Below, piece after piece: positions 22,087-34,259 of a stretch of 64,000 nucleotides of DNA. This DNA is from Paramarasmius palmivorus (taxonomy: Eukaryota; Basidiomycota; Agaricomycetes; Agaricales; Marasmiaceae): contig JAYKXP010000074.1 in assembly GCA_037176845.1 (NCBI GenBank), forward strand, positions 1-64,000, in the 5' to 3' direction. Under the pieces are notes generated by a model that saw only the letters and a list, made by a program, of their open reading frames with translations, did not search any database and was not told where the DNA came from. Position 1 is the first letter of the stretch. Every line of letters begins with the position of its first letter. Position numbers and translations under genes: made by a program.

Positions 22087-23775
22087 ATGCTCTTTCTCTA
22101 CGCACTCGCAAAACCTATCATCCTCAGTAGCTCCGGTGAAGCCTTTGCCGATTCACAGACCAACAGTTCTACACTCTTCGATCCCATTACTGGAGAATGC
22201 GACGATATCAAGGGATGTCGGACAGTCACTGGCATCCTGTGGAGCTGTTTATCCGTCATTTTCATTTGTACATGGGTCGCCATTCATCCCAATATCCCAA
22301 AAGTGGGGACACATTCTGCAGTCGTTGTCTTCAACAACGTCATGTTGATGATGACTGCAGTCCTAGCACCGGAGATTATGGTTTTATGGGCGATGAGACA
22401 GCGGGCGTCTGCGAAAGCCATAGGGAAGAAATTTGAAAGTGCGTTTTACCTTGTCCAGTCATCATTAGGGCCGTAATTAACCTAATGTCATTCTCGCAGA
22501 ATACGGATGGGGTATAACCCATGGTTTTTTCGTGATAATGGGAGGCTTTGCCCTCTATGACGGGAATGAATTTTGCGGATATCTATGGGATTCGAGAGAC
22601 CCTCTCTGGCAAGAGGGTGTGGAGTTATACGAAGGCCGAATCAGAAGCTACCACCAGTACATCCAGAAAGCACCAGAAAGCGCGCTTAGTCGCCAGGTGA
22701 GCTTCTCGCTCTTCTATCTTCCTGGATTCTCATCTTTGCATTTCCTCAGGGCACTGATTGCTCGCAAGATAGAGTGACTGACAGCATTTCTTCGGTAAAC
22801 TTCATAGGTTCGCCGTTACACTGAGCATGCTACTCATTTACGTTACAGGAGAATGGAACGACGATACATATTCCGTCAGATGCATCATGCCTTTTGGAAT
22901 TTCTCGTCGCCAAAGGCTACATCACTCTTACCGAAGATGAAATCAGAGGCAATTTCTCTCATGGTGACGTTTTCACCAAAAGCATTGCGGTCGTTCAAAC
23001 ACTGTGGTTCATACTTCAGGTTGCAGCTCGTGGAAAGCAAGGTTTGGCTATTTCCGAGCTGGAGATCATTACTGTTGGATTCGCTGTACTCAACTTCGGG
23101 ACATACTTTCTGTGGTGGAAGAAGCCAGTCCGTGTCAGACATCCCATTCGGATCTATTGGCGGCCCCAAGAAACCGAAACGACTCGCAAGCCAAAGGGGT
23201 CACAAAGCCGGTGGAATTCATTCCGTGTAGCAGTCGCTACGGTAATCGAGCATATCTATTCTCCCGGCAATCCCAAAAGCGGTGTCGATTGGGCGAAGCT
23301 TATCTGTCTCCCAATAGCTATCGTACTGCACGTTTTCTTTATATGTGACAGCATTCTTTCGGACAAGAACGACTATGGTCTAGATATCCTTATATCATCT
23401 AGACTGGAGAGCGTCCCAGTTCTCCTTTATGTCGCGGTTTATGGACTTGCAGCAATATTCGGCGTCATCCACTGTATTCCATGGATTTTCTCGTTTCCAA
23501 GTATTTCTGAACAGCAGCTCTGGCGAATTTCTGCTGTGGCGGTCGCAGCAGCACCTATCGTGATGGGATGTCTGCATATGTATTGGAAGAGGTATTTGGG
23601 CTCAGCTCCTGTCTGGTTAGACACCGGAGTCAGCATCCTTATTATTATCCTTGCCGTCGGATATGCCGTCTTTCGGGTTATGCTCATCGCTCTCGCATTC
23701 ACGGCCTTGCGCAATCTACCCCCAAGCGCGTACCAAACCGTCCAATGGACCACTTTTATCCCACATATTGGATGA
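22087..23775 (+). CDS. Multi-pass membrane protein, WWxKPL family, copy F (intact)
   Basis: Exons 22087-22438, 22500-22696 and 22849-23775, giving 491 residues with a perfectly closing frame; introns of 61 and 152 nt. Start ATG at 22087 (MLFLYALAKP) chosen by likeness to copies B and D and by a TTTAAATA box about 40 nt upstream; an in-frame ATG at 22030 is probably in the leader. Motifs: C-D-D-I-K-G-C-R-T, W-S-C-L-S-V-I-F-I-C-T-W-V, W-A-M-R-Q-R, Y-G-W-G-I-T-H-G-F-F, C-L-L-E-F-L-V-A-K-G-Y, E-L-E-I-I-T, Y-F-L-W-W-K-K-P-V-R-V, G-V-I-H-C-I-P-W, I-P-H-I-G end. Function unknown. After the stop, a GTATGG...TTGTAG intron in the 3' UTR is likely, as in the paralogues. Confidence 0.85.
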
Positions 23776-23779
23776 TTTA

Positions 23780-24205
23780 GGTATGGCTACGTTTGTTCCT
23801 GCCAATGAGCTGGTTCTAATTTCATTTGTAGGCTACGGCTCTGTCGATGTATCATGACTATCGATGCCAAGTTACATGCCGTTATTCCTGCCAGGCTTGA
23901 TGACCGTCACACTAATTCTCTCCCTGTACTATCGCTGGCCGTGTTTCCGTGTATACCTTCACAAATCCAATGTATGTTGCACGTCCTGAAGGAAAATAAC
24001 GTATGCTGGTTCACTTGCGTTCCTGGCTGTTTTGCAACAGATGTCTTCCCAGGTAGAATACAGTGATCCCTTGGCCACTTTGTGTCGAGTCAGTGAGAAA
24101 CAGAGTAATGCCAGCAAGATCACTTGATTAGTAGTAGGATTGTTCAGTAGCTCAGCTATGATACACATCGTTCTACTAGTGCACGTAGTCTACGTATTCC
24201 ACATT
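23780..24205. other. Convergent intergenic region
   Basis: The 3' UTR of copy F (plus) and that of the gene ending at 24210 (minus) meet here. A candidate UTR intron runs from 23779 to about 23831. Nothing else is seen. Confidence 0.5.
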
Positions 24206-24209
24206 ACTT

Positions 24210-25735
24210 TTAAGTCAGTGTATAGTCCGGAGGAATATCAACTACTCGCTGGGCTTGGGGATACCGAATACCACTATCCTGATGTCTCCTCTCCACAACA
24301 TCCTGTGTGAACACCGCTTGCTGTAAAGCCTCGCTATCCTGTGGGGTTGAGGCCGGAGTAGTATGTGATGAATAGGTCGCTGGGCTCAGGGTTGCGCCCG
24401 AATCGCTTTGGTATGAATCATAGGCCTCTTTCTTGGAGAGGTGTTGAGTCTGGAGCGACGGTGTCACATAAGGGTATGGTGATACTTCGCTCGGTGGAGA
24501 GACTGGACGAGCAAGATAGCCAACGCTCGCTCGTGCATCGGAATCCCAACTCTTCCTTCTCCGTCGCAGAGAAAGGAATACAGCAAGACCTAGTAGGGCA
24601 AGCACTACGACTCCTCCAACAATACCGCCAACTATTGCTCCCATAGGCTTGCTCTTCGAAATGACTTGAGCATCTGAATCCTGTGCACTTGCTGTGACGT
24701 AGAAATAGTCAACGATAAGGGGCTGCAGCGATTCGTTCCCCGTCTTCTGTCCGGTAAATGTTACCGTCAATAAGTGTGGTCCTGGATTCAGCTCTGGGCT
24801 GGTGAATAAGAATTCGTTGAAATAGTCAGCCAAGTTCGTGGAATTGGCTGGGAATGGTCTGCTGCCGGGGATCGTGAAGGTATTTTCATTGCCACCGTCA
24901 ATATTATACCGTCCGCTAGTGGCTGCGAGAGACTGATTATCCACCCGGCCGTTGTCATTAAAACCATATAACGAGACGTTCGTTCCTATGAAATACGCTT
25001 AGTGAGGTGTCGTAGTGAGAGGTGCGTGAGGCATACCATTGAATTTAAATGTTACACTAGCCCCTGTCGTGGCCGTTTGCTCAAACAATGAATCGCTTCT
25101 GGGCGAATCTCCGTCTGGAACCCAATTGTTGTCATATCTGACATTGACATCAGTCGAGTCGAATTTCATAGTTTCGCCTGCTAAGCGGGTTTTGGGACCC
25201 GGCATATACTCGATTTTGTCCAACCAGAACATCTGTGTCGGGGGGTTCGTGATGGATACATTGAGCGTGAGGACGTGCGGTATGTTTGGGTCGAGATTAT
25301 CAGTCTCACAGAGGAGGAGGTTGGTAACGCAGTTCGCAAATGTAATGTAGTTGACACGTTGAATTGGGGAGCCGTCAACTTGACATTGCCATTGGGCAAG
25401 TTCGGTGAGGTCATCTTCATTGTCGTCATTGGGCTGGATTTTGCGATTATCCTTAGTGCCCCACACCGAGACGTATTCACCTGTGAGTCGTGCGCGCGTA
25501 AGAACATAGTCTCTGAAGAACCGAAGTCCTTACCTTCAAAGGTAAAGCTGAAGCTTGCAGTGTTCTGATTGGTTCCGTGCATCGTGCCGTTGAAGGCAGC
25601 ACCGAATGTGCCAAGGTTGTCAAAGGTTCGGGAAGTGTCCAGCGACCAAGTGCCAGTCTCATACTTCACCCGGGAATCCGTGTCATCGATGACTATCCTC
25701 CGGGGAAATTGGGTGTCAGAAGGATAGTTGATCAT
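24210..25735 (-). CDS. Single-span membrane protein with PPDY tail, copy 1 (intact)
   Basis: Exons 25534-25735, 25037-25480 and 24210-24985, giving 473 residues with a closing frame. The N-terminus has F-P-R-R-I-V-I-D-D-T-D-S-R-V-K-Y and no classical signal peptide. The large middle part looks like two beta-rich lobes (F-S-F-T-F-E-G, S-V-W-G, W-x-C-x-V-D-G, F-W-L-D-K-I-E-Y, then V-S-L-Y-G-F-N). A Gly/Val-rich membrane helix lies at about residues 346-369, followed by R-R-R-R-K. The roughly 100-residue tail ends H-Q-D-S-G-I-R-Y-P-Q-x-Q-R-V-V-D-I-P-P-D-Y-. PPDY fits the PPxY motif bound by WW domains such as those of Rsp5/Nedd4 ligases. This type is common in agaricomycetes but, to my knowledge, uncharacterised. 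A TATATAA box lies about 40 nt upstream. Confidence 0.8.
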
Positions 25736-25773
25736 GGGAAAGAGTTGGAGAGGAATGTCCCAGTTCTACGGTG

Positions 25774-25780
25774 TATATAA
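25774..25780 (-). promoter_or_regulatory. TATA box of PPDY copy 1
   Basis: TATATAA on the plus strand (TTATATA on the minus strand), about 40 nt before the ATG at 25735. Confidence 0.5.
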
Positions 25781-25784
25781 GCCC

Positions 25785-27598
25785 CCCCAAAATAGAGGTC
25801 AACATTTCCCCACGACAATGACGAGAATAAATTCATTGTAGTAAACATCTGTGATTGAATGGAATTCGATCACAGCAGGAGGAGACGTTGATCGTTGATG
25901 GTGAATTGATGGTTTCTAACGGAAACTTGTGGGATATAACCGACATAGAGACGGTAATTTTCTGTGACTTGTAAGTATATATTACACGAGAAGGTTTAAT
26001 ATACAACCTACCAAAGGGCGCGATAGGATACCTCAATTGTCAGCAGATGAATCCTCTCGTTTGGTAGAAGTTGGTCTACAGTGCGAAATTGGGCTCCGCT
26101 TCTTGACCTCTTCCTCATCGTTCTCCATGACGCCCAGCATATGTTTCTCTTCCCGATCAGCATCACTCCCAGGCTCTTCCACTCAGACTGCCCTGAACCA
26201 TATGACTGAGCATGGAGAGCGCTTGACCCATGGTCCAAGTACACGTTTCCCAGCATCTCTTAGTGTCAACGAGGAATTCCTCAACCGTTCGATACTCGAT
26301 TCCAGCTGCCCTATCACAGGTACCTGAATACTTGTGTTAAGACAACTGGATCCCCTGCACCAACTGCTAAGGTGGTGGAAGCACCTGAAGGTAAGAAGCA
26401 TCAGCAACGAATGTCAACCGTTATCGAAAGCGTACATACAAACGTTCGATAATCGCAGTACCACTTCCCTGCGCTGTACTCCGGTGATAAGGAGTAACTG
26501 CCAACACTGCCTCCCCAATACTTGATGTCAGAATCAAGAGTTCCTGTCTGCGTCACTAGCAGAGAGCAAAAAAACGACGAAAAGCACGTGTCAAATAGTC
26601 GAAATGGCGGTGTTGAGCGAAGCTGATCCACGTCGAGATCAGCATACTGGCTCCCGGTGAGACGAGCTCTTCGTTTTGCTGTGGAAGGAGTTCCCGTGGC
26701 GCTGAAAAGTAGTATACACGTCAGCAAGGAATCCTCTTGTTGTCTCGCAACCTCGCCAGCTACAGTTCAAAGGCCCCTTTCTTGAAAACACGGCGTAGTA
26801 TTTTATGAAAGAGGATCGATTCCCAGTAATCGGCATACTGATATAACTTGAAGGGGAAGAGAGATCCAAAAAGCGATTTCGACATCCCTAGACGTCGTGA
26901 CCGAGGACTCGGATCTGTAGCATATCTTCGGACTCGTAGGCTAAGGCGGCGAAACCCAGCGCAAACCAGCGTTTGAACAGGTAACCTGACATAAAATACG
27001 TTGAGAATCTCGACAGCAAAAACCAAGATGCGCCGTACGTGTTCCCGGGATTTGGCCAACTTCGTACGAGTCCTGCTTCCAACCCAACAGGTTTCCCTTT
27101 ATCTAACACACTCCTCGGTTTCCGTAAACTACCAGGGATTGAGACATTTCAGATCAGGGAGGAGAGCACCTGTCCTAGTACTTCCAGCCTGTGTCCAAAT
27201 GGCGAAATTGTGTCGAGTTCTTGTCAGGCGCAGGTGGAAACGAAATGAAGATTCGTCGTCCATAGACCTAGTATTCCGTCAGACAATGGGCGTGAACAAG
27301 AGAAGTGAATACGCACCAAGGAAAGTCTTTTCCGAGGTTCATTTGGTATGATCGTGGTTGAAAAGAAGGATGTTCATGACGTCGCGCTCGGCAGTCAACG
27401 CGTTGTCTACATCGTTTCTCACGTTGCCCAAGGCTACCTCCTGAACACGTTCAGCTCGGGTTTGCCAACCTTATACATGGAAGCTGTAACTGAAGTATGT
27501 ACATCCAAGTAGAATACAACTATGTCATACATGTAATCATAATGTCTGTTCGGTACATACTATCAAATCATGAAAGCCCAAGCTACATCCATTCTACC
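25785..27598. other. Intergenic between PPDY copies 1 and 2; no gene assigned
   Basis: Minus-strand frames at 26400-27110 have short hydrophobic stretches separated by plausible splice signals, so a decayed or intron-rich gene is possible. I could not build a consistent model or recognise a domain. Confidence 0.4.
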
Positions 27599-27602
27599 GA
27601 CT

Positions 27603-29186
27603 TCATTGAGGTGTATAGTCCGGGGGGATATCAATAACACGACGTGTTTGGGTATACCGTATGCCGCTATCCTGATGTCTTACTTCTTCAACATCCTGCG
27701 TCACTACAGCTCTCTGCGCGCTCTTCATGTCCTGTAAACTCGATTCCGACGGCGCATGGCTATGGGTAGATGCAGACGTTGAAGCAGATGAACTAGCTCC
27801 GACCGAACCCTGGTATGAATCATACGCTGTCATCGATTGCTTCCCAGGCGGGCATTGGTTATAGGCGGGCATTCGTGTGTAAGGGTATGGAGATACTCCA
27901 GAGATTTCGTACGACAAAGAGTCGAGTTTGGGGTCGAAGTAGCCGTCTCCCAGTGGAGCATAGGCAGCTCTTCCTTCGCCTTCGAATGAGGAACACTATA
28001 GCCAGCCCGATGAGCGCTAGAGCTGCTATGCCCCCAATGACACCACCAGCGATAGCTCCTGCAGAACCTTTCCCTGGAGAGCCTCTCGGAGTTGACTCAG
28101 ACCCATGTTCCGCATCACCGACTAAGTCTGCACCTGTTCCCTCGCTTGCAGTGACATGAAAGTAGTCAACTGCGAGCCACTCCATCGACTCGTTCCCCCT
28201 TACACCCGTGAAAGTGACCGTCAAATCGTGTGTCCCAGGAGCCAAGTCTGGGCTGGTGAACGATAACTGATTATAGTGGTCGACGGTTTGACCTGAAGGA
28301 TCGCCAGGTAGTAGTTTGCTACCTGGGAGCACGAAGTCGGTCTCGTTGAGCCCATCAATGCTATAGCGACCGCTACTGGCTACACGAGCTGTATCGCCTT
28401 CATTGAAGCCGTATAATGACACGCTTGTTCCTATGGCGGAGTTAGCGAAGCGTAGAGTAGTGGAGAGTATGGGAAACTTGCCATTGAACCGAAAGGTCAT
28501 ACTGGCCCCAGTCATCCCTGTTTGGTTGAACAGTGGCCCACTAGAGCTCGTACCCGTGTCCGGTATCCAGCTTCCCGAGTTGTTGTCGTATCTGGCATTG
28601 ACGTCGCTTGAGTCGAACTTCATGATCTCCCCAGCAAGACTGACGTTCGGGCCTGGGGTGTACTCGATATTATCCAACCAGAACGTCTGCGTCTGGGGGT
28701 CCTGGATGGACACATTGAGAGTGAGAACGTGCGGTACGTTTGGTGAAAGGCCACTGGTCTCGCAAAGGAGGTTGTTGGTAATTCGTGAGGTAGGCGTGAG
28801 GTAGTTGACGCGTTGAATAGGTAAACCGTCAACTTGGCATCGCCATTGAGCAAGCTTAGTAAGATCGTCGTTGTAGCCGTTCGGCTGAACTTTGCGGTTG
28901 TCTTTGGCACCCCATACCGAGACATACTCTCCTGTGGTTTTTTAGTTAGGAAGGATGCTAGAGGCAAACGGGAGTACGAAGACGCACCTTCAAATGTAAA
29001 ACTGAAACTAGCACCATTCTCACTGGTGCCATGCATCGTATTTTTGAAAGGGTCCCCAAATGAACTAAGGCTGTTGAAGGTGCCAGTATCGTCTAGAGAC
29101 CAGGATCCAGTTTCATATTTGACCCGAGGGTCCGCATCGTCGACTACCATCCTCCGGGGGAATAGGCTATTGGAGGCATAGGGCAT
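27603..29186 (-). pseudogene. Single-span membrane protein with PPDY tail, copy 2, frameshifted in the tail
   Basis: Exons 28988-29186, 28482-28931 and 27603-28430 match copies 1 and 3 throughout: F-P-R-R-M-V-V-D-D, S-F-T-F-E-G, W-R-C-Q-V-D-G, F-W-L-D-N-I-E-Y, V-S-L-Y-G-F-N, Gly/Ala-rich membrane helix, R-R-R-R-K. At about 27965-27985, right after the basic stop-transfer stretch, the frame shifts by one base. The conserved tail (V-S-P-Y-P-Y, H-Q-D-S-G-I-R-Y, V-I-D-I-P-P-D-Y) continues to 27603 only in the other frame, and I found no intron that restores it. As read, the protein would end at 27859 without the PPDY tail. Either the allele is damaged or one base is wrong in the sequence. The second intron (28431-28481) starts with GC instead of GT. 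Confidence 0.65.
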
Positions 29187-29189
29187 GAT

Positions 29190-30435
29190 GAAAAGGTGGT
29201 GAAGGAGCTGCAAGGGTCGGTTTTTATGATACCGCACGAAACGTGAAGATCGCCATTTGCCTAGGAACGTGGTGGGAAAACAGTATAGTTGTTGAGTATT
29301 GTTCTGAATTGATGTCCTTCCCAGCAATGCAAAAGACAGCTTCTAGTTGAGCTCTGGGCTGATGGTATCCATTGAAAATTGAATGCCGATAGCTGCCGAC
29401 TGAAGGAAATGACTAGCTGTAGTATTAATAGTCAGGCTGCATACTTTCTTCGGAAGGCTCTGCACTCACCAAGTTACAACCGTCAAGGTCATTTCCAACC
29501 AACGGTGTTCATCGTCCATATCTGTTGCTCTCCTTGCCGTTCTCCATGACACCAAACGGTGATCAACCTCTCTCCCGTGTACAAAGCTACCGCAAGCAGC
29601 CGCAAGCCTTATGCTAGTCGAGCCTTTTCCGTCAGAGGATGCGATTCCAGCTCAGTCGTGATACGCCATGACAGGGCTGCCATCCAGGGAAAGTTTGCCG
29701 AGGAACTAGAACTTGAAGGCTAAGTAGAGGCCCGTGGTCATTAGCTTGACAGGTTCCAGTACAATCAAGAGAAAACGTACAGATAGTAGGCGCTATAAGT
29801 TCGCACATCCGGTAGCCTAGCAAGTAGAAGAAGAGATCTAAAGCCCCTCTAAAACTCTGAAGCTGAGCATCTTAAATTTTGCAATTGGGGTTAGCCTTGT
29901 AGGTACCTGAGTAAAAATTGGGGTGACGTTGATGGTCACAACCTGTCACGACGTCTTTGTTTCTCACGGCGCTTCTTTCTGAATCACCTTGCTTTCTCCG
30001 ACGCACCTTCTCCGCATCTTACCTTTGCAAGATCCCTACGAGCCTTGTACGTACCACGACTTCTCGTCAAAGCTGTCTTTCTGATACCTTGTTTCTTGGA
30101 TAACTGCTCAGTGGGTGACGGAATGTTCAGCATTGAAAGTTGGTGAGTATCTGATTTCTGACAATTTCTACCTACTACTCATTCTGATCAAGTTATTTAG
30201 GCTTTAGGCCCCCTCAGCAAGTCCTTGAGCCCTTCCATTTTATTCCCAGTCGATCCTCGTACCTTCCATGTGGGTCACAGATCTAAACGTCGTTGACCTG
30301 CAACTTACCCGCTATCTAGTTCCGGATCTGCCTATTGTGGTGGACAATGTCCTCAATGATCACCGACCTGTTTTGGAAAAATCTCCGAGAAAACAATGAA
30401 CAATCATGTAATGCTGTGGCAGGCCACGAACTGAG
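29190..30435. other. Divergent intergenic region, no gene seen
   Basis: Lies between the start of PPDY copy 2 (minus) and the F-box gene (plus). Only short open frames without recognisable features occur. Confidence 0.5.
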
Positions 30436-30440
30436 GAAGC

Positions 30441-30446
30441 TATAAA
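30441..30446 (+). promoter_or_regulatory. TATA-like box upstream of the F-box gene
   Basis: TATAAA, 147 nt before the ATG at 30588. This distance suggests a leader of about 100 nt. Confidence 0.35.
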
Positions 30447-30587
30447 GGAAGAGGGTCGGCTTGACCAGTTTCTGTCATTCCCCATCACAGTCCGGCTTTG
30501 AGAGTACGTGCTTCGCTCTGCCCCACGTTTACCTTTCTGACTGTCGCTCTGTAGTAGACTTGTTCTCGCAACATCACCCGTCCTATT

Positions 30588-32179
30588 ATGCACATCTCAA
30601 ACGATTCACCCTTCCATCGTCTTCCAGACGAAATGGTCGAGGAAATTTTCAAGCACTTCCACAACACGAACACTCTGGACTTCAAAAGCTCAGCTTGGAG
30701 GATCTCCAGAGTATCACGCAGGTTCCGTAGAATCGCTTCCAGCATGCGAAGTCTTTGGAGCTCCGTACACCTCGATCTCGACTGGTGTATACAGCTCGAG
30801 AAGCACCATGGAATGGTCATCTTCCCCCGTATACTCAAAACTCTCTCCGACATCCGTTCGCGTACTGGAGACGGCTCCCTAGATGTCACCTACATTTGCC
30901 ACGACACCAGTAGAGATGTTGCCGCGCAGGGTACAAAGGAACATGTATGGGATCTTCTCGTCCAAATACTTCCACCACATTTCTGGCGCTCGCTCACTAT
31001 TAAGTGTGCCAAGGATGCCAGTCCGTTGTTGGGAGAAACGTCGCTTCACGATCCTTTCGCAGAAGACCCAGGTCCCCTTGTCCGACTTGAGTCCCTCTCC
31101 ATCTCTATTCCGGACTTTCGCCAAACAGAATTGACAGTCCGTAGACTCGGTGCTATGCCACGTATAACATCGTGGGCAGTGAGTACTACTGTCGTTCCAC
31201 ATGCACCACGCAACGTCTGCGAACAGATCCAAAATCTGTCTGTCCTGCCGGTTCTTGTCCAAGGTTCAGAGACGGTCGATACAGATGCATGGATGTTGAT
31301 GCGATCCATGCCCAAGGTCACTACGCTCCATCTCCCCGCCGCTATGCCACCTCTTTCGACCCACCTGGAGCTCGATAGAATTTCGACTCTCCATTTCCAC
31401 ATCCCGAAAAATCCTCGAACACTCAGATCCATAGAACATCTCACCTTACCACATCTCCACACTCTCACTCTGTCGGGTATCAGGTACTCGACGACAAAAG
31501 AGCTATTCTCATTGTGTCCATTTCTGGAAAAGCACTCCGCAACCCTTCGAGTCTTGTCGGTGGATTGCCGACAGCCACAGGATTACATAATCGTTGGTGT
31601 TTTGGATTCTCTACCGCACCTCGAGACGCTAAGTATCGAGGGCTATGTCGGCGACGGGCTGTTAGGTGTTCTCAGCGCACCGAAATACCTTGTTCCCGAG
31701 CTCAAATCATTGCGGATTGCATCGCCGCCGATATTCTCGATCGAAGGTCTAGAGAGGCTGAAAAGAGGTCGTGGCGATTCAACACGCATCTCGTGTGGTT
31801 GGATTCTCTTGTCCGATGGGGAATACAGTCCCAGGATTGATTATTCAAGGGAACCGAGCCCCGCGGGGCTCGAAGCTCTTGATCTAGATATGGTTTTTAG
31901 TGAGCTGGTGGTTGCGTTAGAATTGGGTTTACAGCAAAAGAACGATTTGAACAACGAAGCGAGCGCGGTAAAGTTTTCTTTTTCATCCTCGGCGCCTAAC
32001 TTGGCTCATTTCATGGATGTAGAACCTCCCTCAAATCAACGGCATTCTCAAGAGAATAGAGGAACACTATACAGAGCTAAGTTCATCGGTGAGCATAGCT
32101 ATTCTTCGAGATATTAATTGACTTGGTAGACTGATTCAAACACGCAGCCAAGTACCAATTCCAAGCTTCGAAATCTTAG
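30588..32179 (+). CDS. F-box protein with leucine-rich-like C-terminal region
   Basis: A long exon (30588-32088) with an N-terminal F-box at residues about 8-55 (F-H-R-L-P-D-E-M-V-E-E-I-F, then I-S-R-V-S-R-R-F-R-R-I-A, L-W-S-S-V-H-L-D). Regularly spaced Leu/Ile segments follow (L-E-S-L-S-I-S-I, V-T-T-L-H-L-P, L-H-T-L-T-L-S-G, L-E-T-L-S-I-E-G, L-K-S-L-R-I) as in agaricomycete F-box/LRR-like proteins. Such proteins act as substrate adaptors of SCF ubiquitin ligases. GTGAGC at 32089 and CGCAG at 32143-32147, with a CTGAT branch motif, suggest a last intron of 59 nt and a short final exon (32148-32179, ...K-Y-Q-F-Q-A-S-K-S), total 510 residues. If unspliced, the frame ends at 32117 instead. Target unknown. 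Confidence 0.8.
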
Positions 32180-32181
32180 AT

Positions 32182-32760
32182 CTGCTTTGCACCGGATACA
32201 TCACCTCGGCGGCTATTGGTATTGGTTCTGTGGGTTTCGTCTGCATGAGAGGATTGGAACCATGATTCAGAGTGTAGACTAAACGTTAGCTTGCAATTGC
32301 TACTGTACAATGTCGTTGAAGTATATGATGAAATATAACCCTGGTAGAGCGTATCGGAAGAAAATGCTGGGGATGGAACGTAAAAAACCACGGCAGCTCG
32401 GAAAGATTGTTCTCCGGCAGAGGGATGATCTAGTGAATAATCCTGCGAGTACTTTCTCCTTTGACAAACGCGCAGTGCAGCCCGACAAGCAATGATTATC
32501 CACAATGCTATACTGTTGACCATCGAGAAGTTCTTCGTCAGCTTTCCGCACAGACATTCTTTTGAGTATCTCATCATTCCGGACGGGTAACAAGCTGACC
32601 CTTTGCAGCCGGAAGGAATGCAGAACTATTGGCGGAACACGGTGTATCTGACAGTTCCTCCCCGTTCGGTTTCAAGGAGCGGTTGGGATCGATGGAATTA
32701 CTACGAGATGCCGTATATATACTATACAATACTATTCGCCTGCGACTAATTGTGTACCGT
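32182..32760. other. Convergent intergenic region
   Basis: Between the ends of the F-box gene (plus) and PPDY copy 3 (minus). Small open frames only; none supported. Confidence 0.5.
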
Positions 32761-32764
32761 ACTT

Positions 32765-34256
32765 TTATCTAACAGTGTAATCTGGTGGAACATCTATGAC
32801 TATACGCTCCGCCTGTGTAAGCCGTATTCCACTATCCTGGTGTCGCCTCTCAACCACATCAGCCCTCTCAACATCTTGCAAGTTCAATGCCGCACCTTGG
32901 CTCGCCGGACCGGAGGCAATTCTTGTATCCGATTTTGGGTTCCGATGCATGTAGGAGCTGATGTACAGATAGGGTGTGAGCCTTGTCAGGCCTCGACTCC
33001 TCCTCAAACGGGTATAAACAAGGGATAGTAGCCAACCGAGAACTGCGAGGGCAGTTAAACCTCCTACTACCCCTCCTGCGATCCTCCCAGCAGGTGGTGA
33101 ATGACCTGATGCGATTGCCCTGCCCATGCCGGATCCACCCTCAGATCCGGAGCTACCACTTGGACCAGTTGCTCCGCCACCTGTGATACCCTTGAACTTG
33201 ATATCAGATCCCCGGCTTGCGACCACATAGAAGTAATCTATCGAGAGTCCTTGTGACTGTTGAGCTTTCCCAGTGGGACCACCTGCGAGCATTATTATGA
33301 GTTCGTGGGTCCCAGGTTCCAGCTCAGGGCTCTGGAATAGGAACTCGTTAAGACAGTCGATGAAAGTACCAGTATAAGGCGATAGGCGGCTGCCTGGGCT
33401 GACAAATACTGTGTCTTCTCCATCGTCAATGCGGTATCGGCTTATGCTGGGCGAGCTAAAGATGGGATCGCCTTCGTTAAAGCCGTACAATGAAACACTG
33501 GTTCCTGTTATAGAAGTAAGCCATACGGCACGTGCTTGAAAGCGTAAGAAGCGCACCATTGAAAGTGAAGGACAAGCTAGCGCCCGGAGTTGATGTATAG
33601 TTGAATAGCTCTCCGGAATGACCAACATCTCTGAACCAGTACCCTGAAGTATTGTGATACTTCACGTTCACGTGGCTCGAATCAAACTTCATCACCTCTC
33701 CTGCCGATTCAGCGTCAAGGCCTGGGGAATATTCGATTTTGTCCATCCAGAATGTCTGCGTCTGGGGATCCTCGATAGATACATTTACAGTGAGAGTGTG
33801 TGGAGTGGTTGTTGAAAGCCCGCCCGTTTCACAGAGGAGGTTGTTGGTGATATGGTTTACGTCCTTGAAATAATCGACACGTTGGATAGTGGAACCATCA
33901 ACTTGACACCGCCATTGAGGGAGCATGGCTAGGTCATCCTTCGAGCTTGTCCGTCGAATTTTGCGAGTATCCTTCGCTCCCCAAACTGCGATGTATTCTC
34001 CTGTAGTTGCGTTGTGAGATCAATAGCAAGAAAAGGGAGCTAAAAAGGGAAACGTACCTTCAAAGGTTACACTGAAGCTCGCGGCGTTGCTACTGGAGCC
34101 ATGCATAGTGTTATTGTACACGGGGCCAAGCGACCCGAGTATATTGAAGGATCCAATATCGTCCAGCGACCAGGATCCCGAGTACTTCACCCGAGAATCA
34201 GTGTCGTCCAAGACTATCCTCCGTGGAAAAGCAATGTCAGAGGCGAATCCTGACAT
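32765..34256 (-). CDS. Single-span membrane protein with PPDY tail, copy 3 (intact)
   Basis: Exons 34058-34256, 33557-34000 and 32765-33504, giving 460 residues with a closing frame and GT-AG introns of 57 and 52 nt. Same architecture as the copy at 24210: F-P-R-R-I-V-L-D-D-T-D-S-R-V-K-Y start, F-E-G at the first junction, W-R-C-Q-V-D-G, F-W-M-D-K-I-E-Y, V-S-L-Y-G-F-N-E-G, a Gly-rich linker, a helix with G-G-V-V-G-G-L-T-A-L-A-V-L-G-W-L, then R-L-R-R-S-R. The tail is shorter than in copy 1 but keeps H-Q-D-S-G-I-R-L and V-I-D-V-P-P-D-Y-T at the very end. No signal peptide is visible. Function unknown; a surface or vacuolar membrane protein controlled by ubiquitination is a guess from the PPxY motif. 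Confidence 0.8.
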
Positions 34257-34259
34257 TTT

